This document shows, in pieces, positions 6,653-8,039 of a stretch of DNA of 8,039 nucleotides; position 1 is the stretch's first letter; the number at the start of each line of letters is the position of its first letter. Below the pieces are notes generated by a model. The model was not told where the DNA came from and made no database searches. It saw nothing but the letters and a program-made list of their open reading frames with translations. The DNA is from Crocinitomicaceae bacterium (GTDB lineage: Bacteria; Bacteroidota; Bacteroidia; Flavobacteriales_D; Crocinitomicaceae): assembly GCA_002696025.1 (NCBI GenBank), contig NZQU01000060.1, forward strand, positions 1-8,039, in the 5' to 3' direction. Made by a program: the position numbers and the translations under genes.

Positions 6653-7534
6653 TTAAGGTTTTTGTGCTTTCAACATCCTTTTTTTTCCTTGTAAATCAAT
6701 CTTTATTTCAATATTTATGAATCCAAGTTCTAAAAGCAAGTCTTGAAGCTGATCAGCATACTCATGATGAATTTCAAAAAACAAAAACCCAAGATTATTT
6801 AAATAAATCCAAGCTTGAATTGAAATGTCTAGATAGGGTTTTAGTGGATCATCATCATTAACAAATAAAGCTTCTTTAGGCTCATATTTTAATACATTTT
6901 CATCAACATCAGATATCTTCGATAATGGAATGTAAGGTGGATTGGATACCCAAACATCAAAAGATTTAATTTTAAATTTATAAAAGTCTGCAGGAATGTG
7001 AATGTTTTGTTTGATTATTGATACTTCTAAAGAATTTAAAGATGCATTTTCCTCACTTAAATCAAGGCAATGCTGAGAAAAATCTGATAGCGTAACATTT
7101 GAATTACTACAAGAATTTTTCAATGCCAATCCAATACATCCAGAACCTGTACATAAATCCAATATATTCAATTCCTTTTTTTGATTGACTTCATTTAATA
7201 CCCAATCTACCAACTCTTCTGTTTCTGGTCTAGGTATTAAGACATTTGTTTTACAGAGCATTTTTAGACCATAAAAGGTGGTTTCTCCAACAATATACTG
7301 AATGGGCTCACGTAAAGACAAACGTGCAACCAAATCTTTTAAATACATCCAATCGGAATCTGAAAACAGATGGCTATTAGAGTGAATGATGTAATCCGAT
7401 GAATTCCACTTCATTCTATTGTAGACTGCTATTTTGAAAAAAGAATTTATTTCTCTCTGAGAATAAATTGAACTTAATTGATCTTTATAATAAGACTTTA
7501 AATTGATGATGTTGTGTTGCACCATAAGCATCAT
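6653..7534 (-). CDS. prmC: Peptide chain release factor N5-glutamine methyltransferase
   Basis: Cytoplasmic SAM-dependent enzyme (PrmC/HemK) that methylates the glutamine of the GGQ motif in release factors RF1 and RF2, raising termination efficiency. At 293 aa it is slightly longer than E. coli PrmC (277). The helical substrate-binding N domain (about 1-90) ends in REPIQYIVGETTFYGL (75-90). It is followed by LIPRPETEELVDW (99-111), SAM-binding motif I LDLCTGSGCIGLAL (125-138), the catalytic NPPYIP (198-203) and the late segment LFFEIHHEYADQL (251-263). The chosen ATG directly follows the upstream stop codon and has AAGGA ending 8 nt before it, one of the few plausible ribosome sites here; Met at residues 2 or 4 are alternatives. 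LigA begins 9 nt downstream. N5-specific DNA methyltransferases share NPPY, but the PRPETE segment identifies PrmC. Confidence 0.96.
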   Translation of the reverse strand: MMLMVQHNIINLKSYYKDQLSSIYSQREINSFFKIAVYNRMKWNSSDYIIHSNSHLFSDSDWMYLKDLVARLSLREPIQYIVGETTFYGLKMLCKTNVLIPRPETEELVDWVLNEVNQKKELNILDLCTGSGCIGLALKNSCSNSNVTLSDFSQHCLDLSEENASLNSLEVSIIKQNIHIPADFYKFKIKSFDVWVSNPPYIPLSKISDVDENVLKYEPKEALFVNDDDPLKPYLDISIQAWIYLNNLGFLFFEIHHEYADQLQDLLLELGFINIEIKIDLQGKKRMLKAQKP

Positions 7535-7996
7535 TTATTGTTTCCTTAACTCAATAAAACCCTTGATTTTTTCATTTTCAATAAGTACGGTAAGATTGTA
7601 ATATATTAATTTCCAACCAGCTTTAGTTTTTATAAGAATTCCACTACCCCTACAAGTATTCATCCATGTATTTAATGTTTCGTCAAACCAAATCATGTCT
7701 TTTGAGTAATCAAGAACCCAGTTTCTCTCAATACATTTAAAGTCCCAAGCCTTGCCCTTATCAAAATATGGCTTAGAAAATGCCATAAATTGTTTTTTAT
7801 CCCATCTTTCTGTTGGATCGGTACCTAAAAAAATAAAATCATCCGTTGTAAAATCAAAGTATGAATTAAAATCAGCCTCTGATGCCGACTGATGCCACTT
7901 ATTCATCAGTTGATTCAACTCTTGAGAATCAATACTTTGAGCATGAATAGATAAATTTAGAATACAGAAAAAGGAAATAAAACGAATAATGTTCAT
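7535..7996 (-). CDS. Exported NTF2/SnoaL-like protein, function unknown
   Basis: A 153-aa protein with a signal peptide (about residues 1-19, cleavage likely after IHA before QS) and no lipobox Cys at the expected place, so a soluble periplasmic or secreted protein. The mature part looks like one SnoaL/NTF2-like cone fold: helix NQLMNKWHQSASEADFNSYFD (28-48 in part), then FIFLGTD near 54-60, a helix ending FSKPYFDKGKAW (73-84), and strands MIWFDETLNTW (101-111), CRGSGILIKT (115-124) and GWKLIYYNLTV (127-137). The FLGTDPTERW and CRGSG segments recall a flavobacterial group annotated as nuclear transport factor 2 family or DUF4440-like proteins; that is memory, not a search. No catalytic role can be assigned. 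It is the first visible gene of the minus-strand unit and its stop abuts the prmC start. No Shine-Dalgarno sequence precedes its ATG. Confidence 0.85.
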   Translation of the reverse strand: MNIIRFISFFCILNLSIHAQSIDSQELNQLMNKWHQSASEADFNSYFDFTTDDFIFLGTDPTERWDKKQFMAFSKPYFDKGKAWDFKCIERNWVLDYSKDMIWFDETLNTWMNTCRGSGILIKTKAGWKLIYYNLTVLIENEKIKGFIELRKQ

Positions 7997-8010
7997 ACTT
8001 TTAGCTTATT

Positions 8011-8030
8011 ATAACTACAATATTAGTTAT
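8011..8030. repeat. Inverted repeat upstream of the minus-strand unit
   Basis: ATAACTA (8011-8017) and TAGTTAT (8024-8030) are perfect 7-bp inverted arms around a 6-nt spacer, lying 14 to 34 bases upstream of the first gene of the minus-strand unit. The position suits an operator or a 5'-UTR hairpin. The minus strand also carries TAATATTG (8025-8018), one mismatch from the Bacteroidota -7 element TAnnTTTG, but the matching -33 region would lie beyond the window edge. In DNA this AT-rich a 7-bp pair can arise by chance. Confidence 0.3.
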
Positions 8031-8039
8031 TTGATTTAA

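Overview
The window is AT-rich DNA (roughly 30% G+C by eye), densely packed, and most likely from the chromosome of a member of the Bacteroidota, probably Flavobacteriia or a close relative. The evidence is the architecture of the sensor kinase (Reg_prop propeller blades, Y_Y_Y domain, one membrane helix, LytS-type kinase core) next to a LytTR response regulator, the near absence of Shine-Dalgarno sequences, the lysine/asparagine/isoleucine-rich proteins, and a ligA / small conserved protein / dapA neighbourhood that I recall from flavobacterial genomes. No search was run, so the genus cannot be given.

Layout. From the left edge to 2540, on the plus strand, lies a two-gene signalling unit: the 3' part of a membrane histidine kinase gene (its 5' end is outside the window), then, 2 nt later, a complete LytTR response regulator. 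From 7996 down to 2543, on the minus strand, run six tightly packed genes in transcription order: an exported NTF2/SnoaL-like protein of unknown role, prmC, ligA, a small protein resembling DUF6913, dapA, and a lipoprotein D-Ala-D-Ala dipeptidase of the VanX/DdpX type. Gaps between them are 0, 9, 8, 1 and 0 nt, so they are probably one transcription unit. The two units converge, with stop codons 2 nt apart; a modest hairpin plus U-rich tract at that junction could end the minus-strand transcript. Coding density is about 99%. There is no gene-free stretch over 50 nt, and I see no RNA gene, CRISPR array, insertion sequence or integration site.

How the genes fit together. The minus-strand unit is mostly housekeeping: PrmC methylates release factors, LigA seals DNA nicks, DapA commits aspartate semialdehyde to diaminopimelate/lysine synthesis, and the VanX-like lipoprotein probably trims or recycles D-Ala-D-Ala in the envelope. 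The last two both touch peptidoglycan metabolism, but no shared pathway is proven. The plus-strand pair is a periplasmic-sensing two-component system whose signal and target promoters cannot be read from this window.

I found no convincing undescribed system. The most unusual sequence signal is a perfect 18-bp palindrome followed by seven Ts inside ligA, which has the shape of an intrinsic terminator pointing antisense to ligA. Other points worth checking are two adjacent non-ATG starts (GTG for ligA, TTG for the DUF6913-like gene), a DapA whose lysine-site residues differ from the inhibited E. coli enzyme, and a small inverted repeat just upstream of the minus-strand unit.
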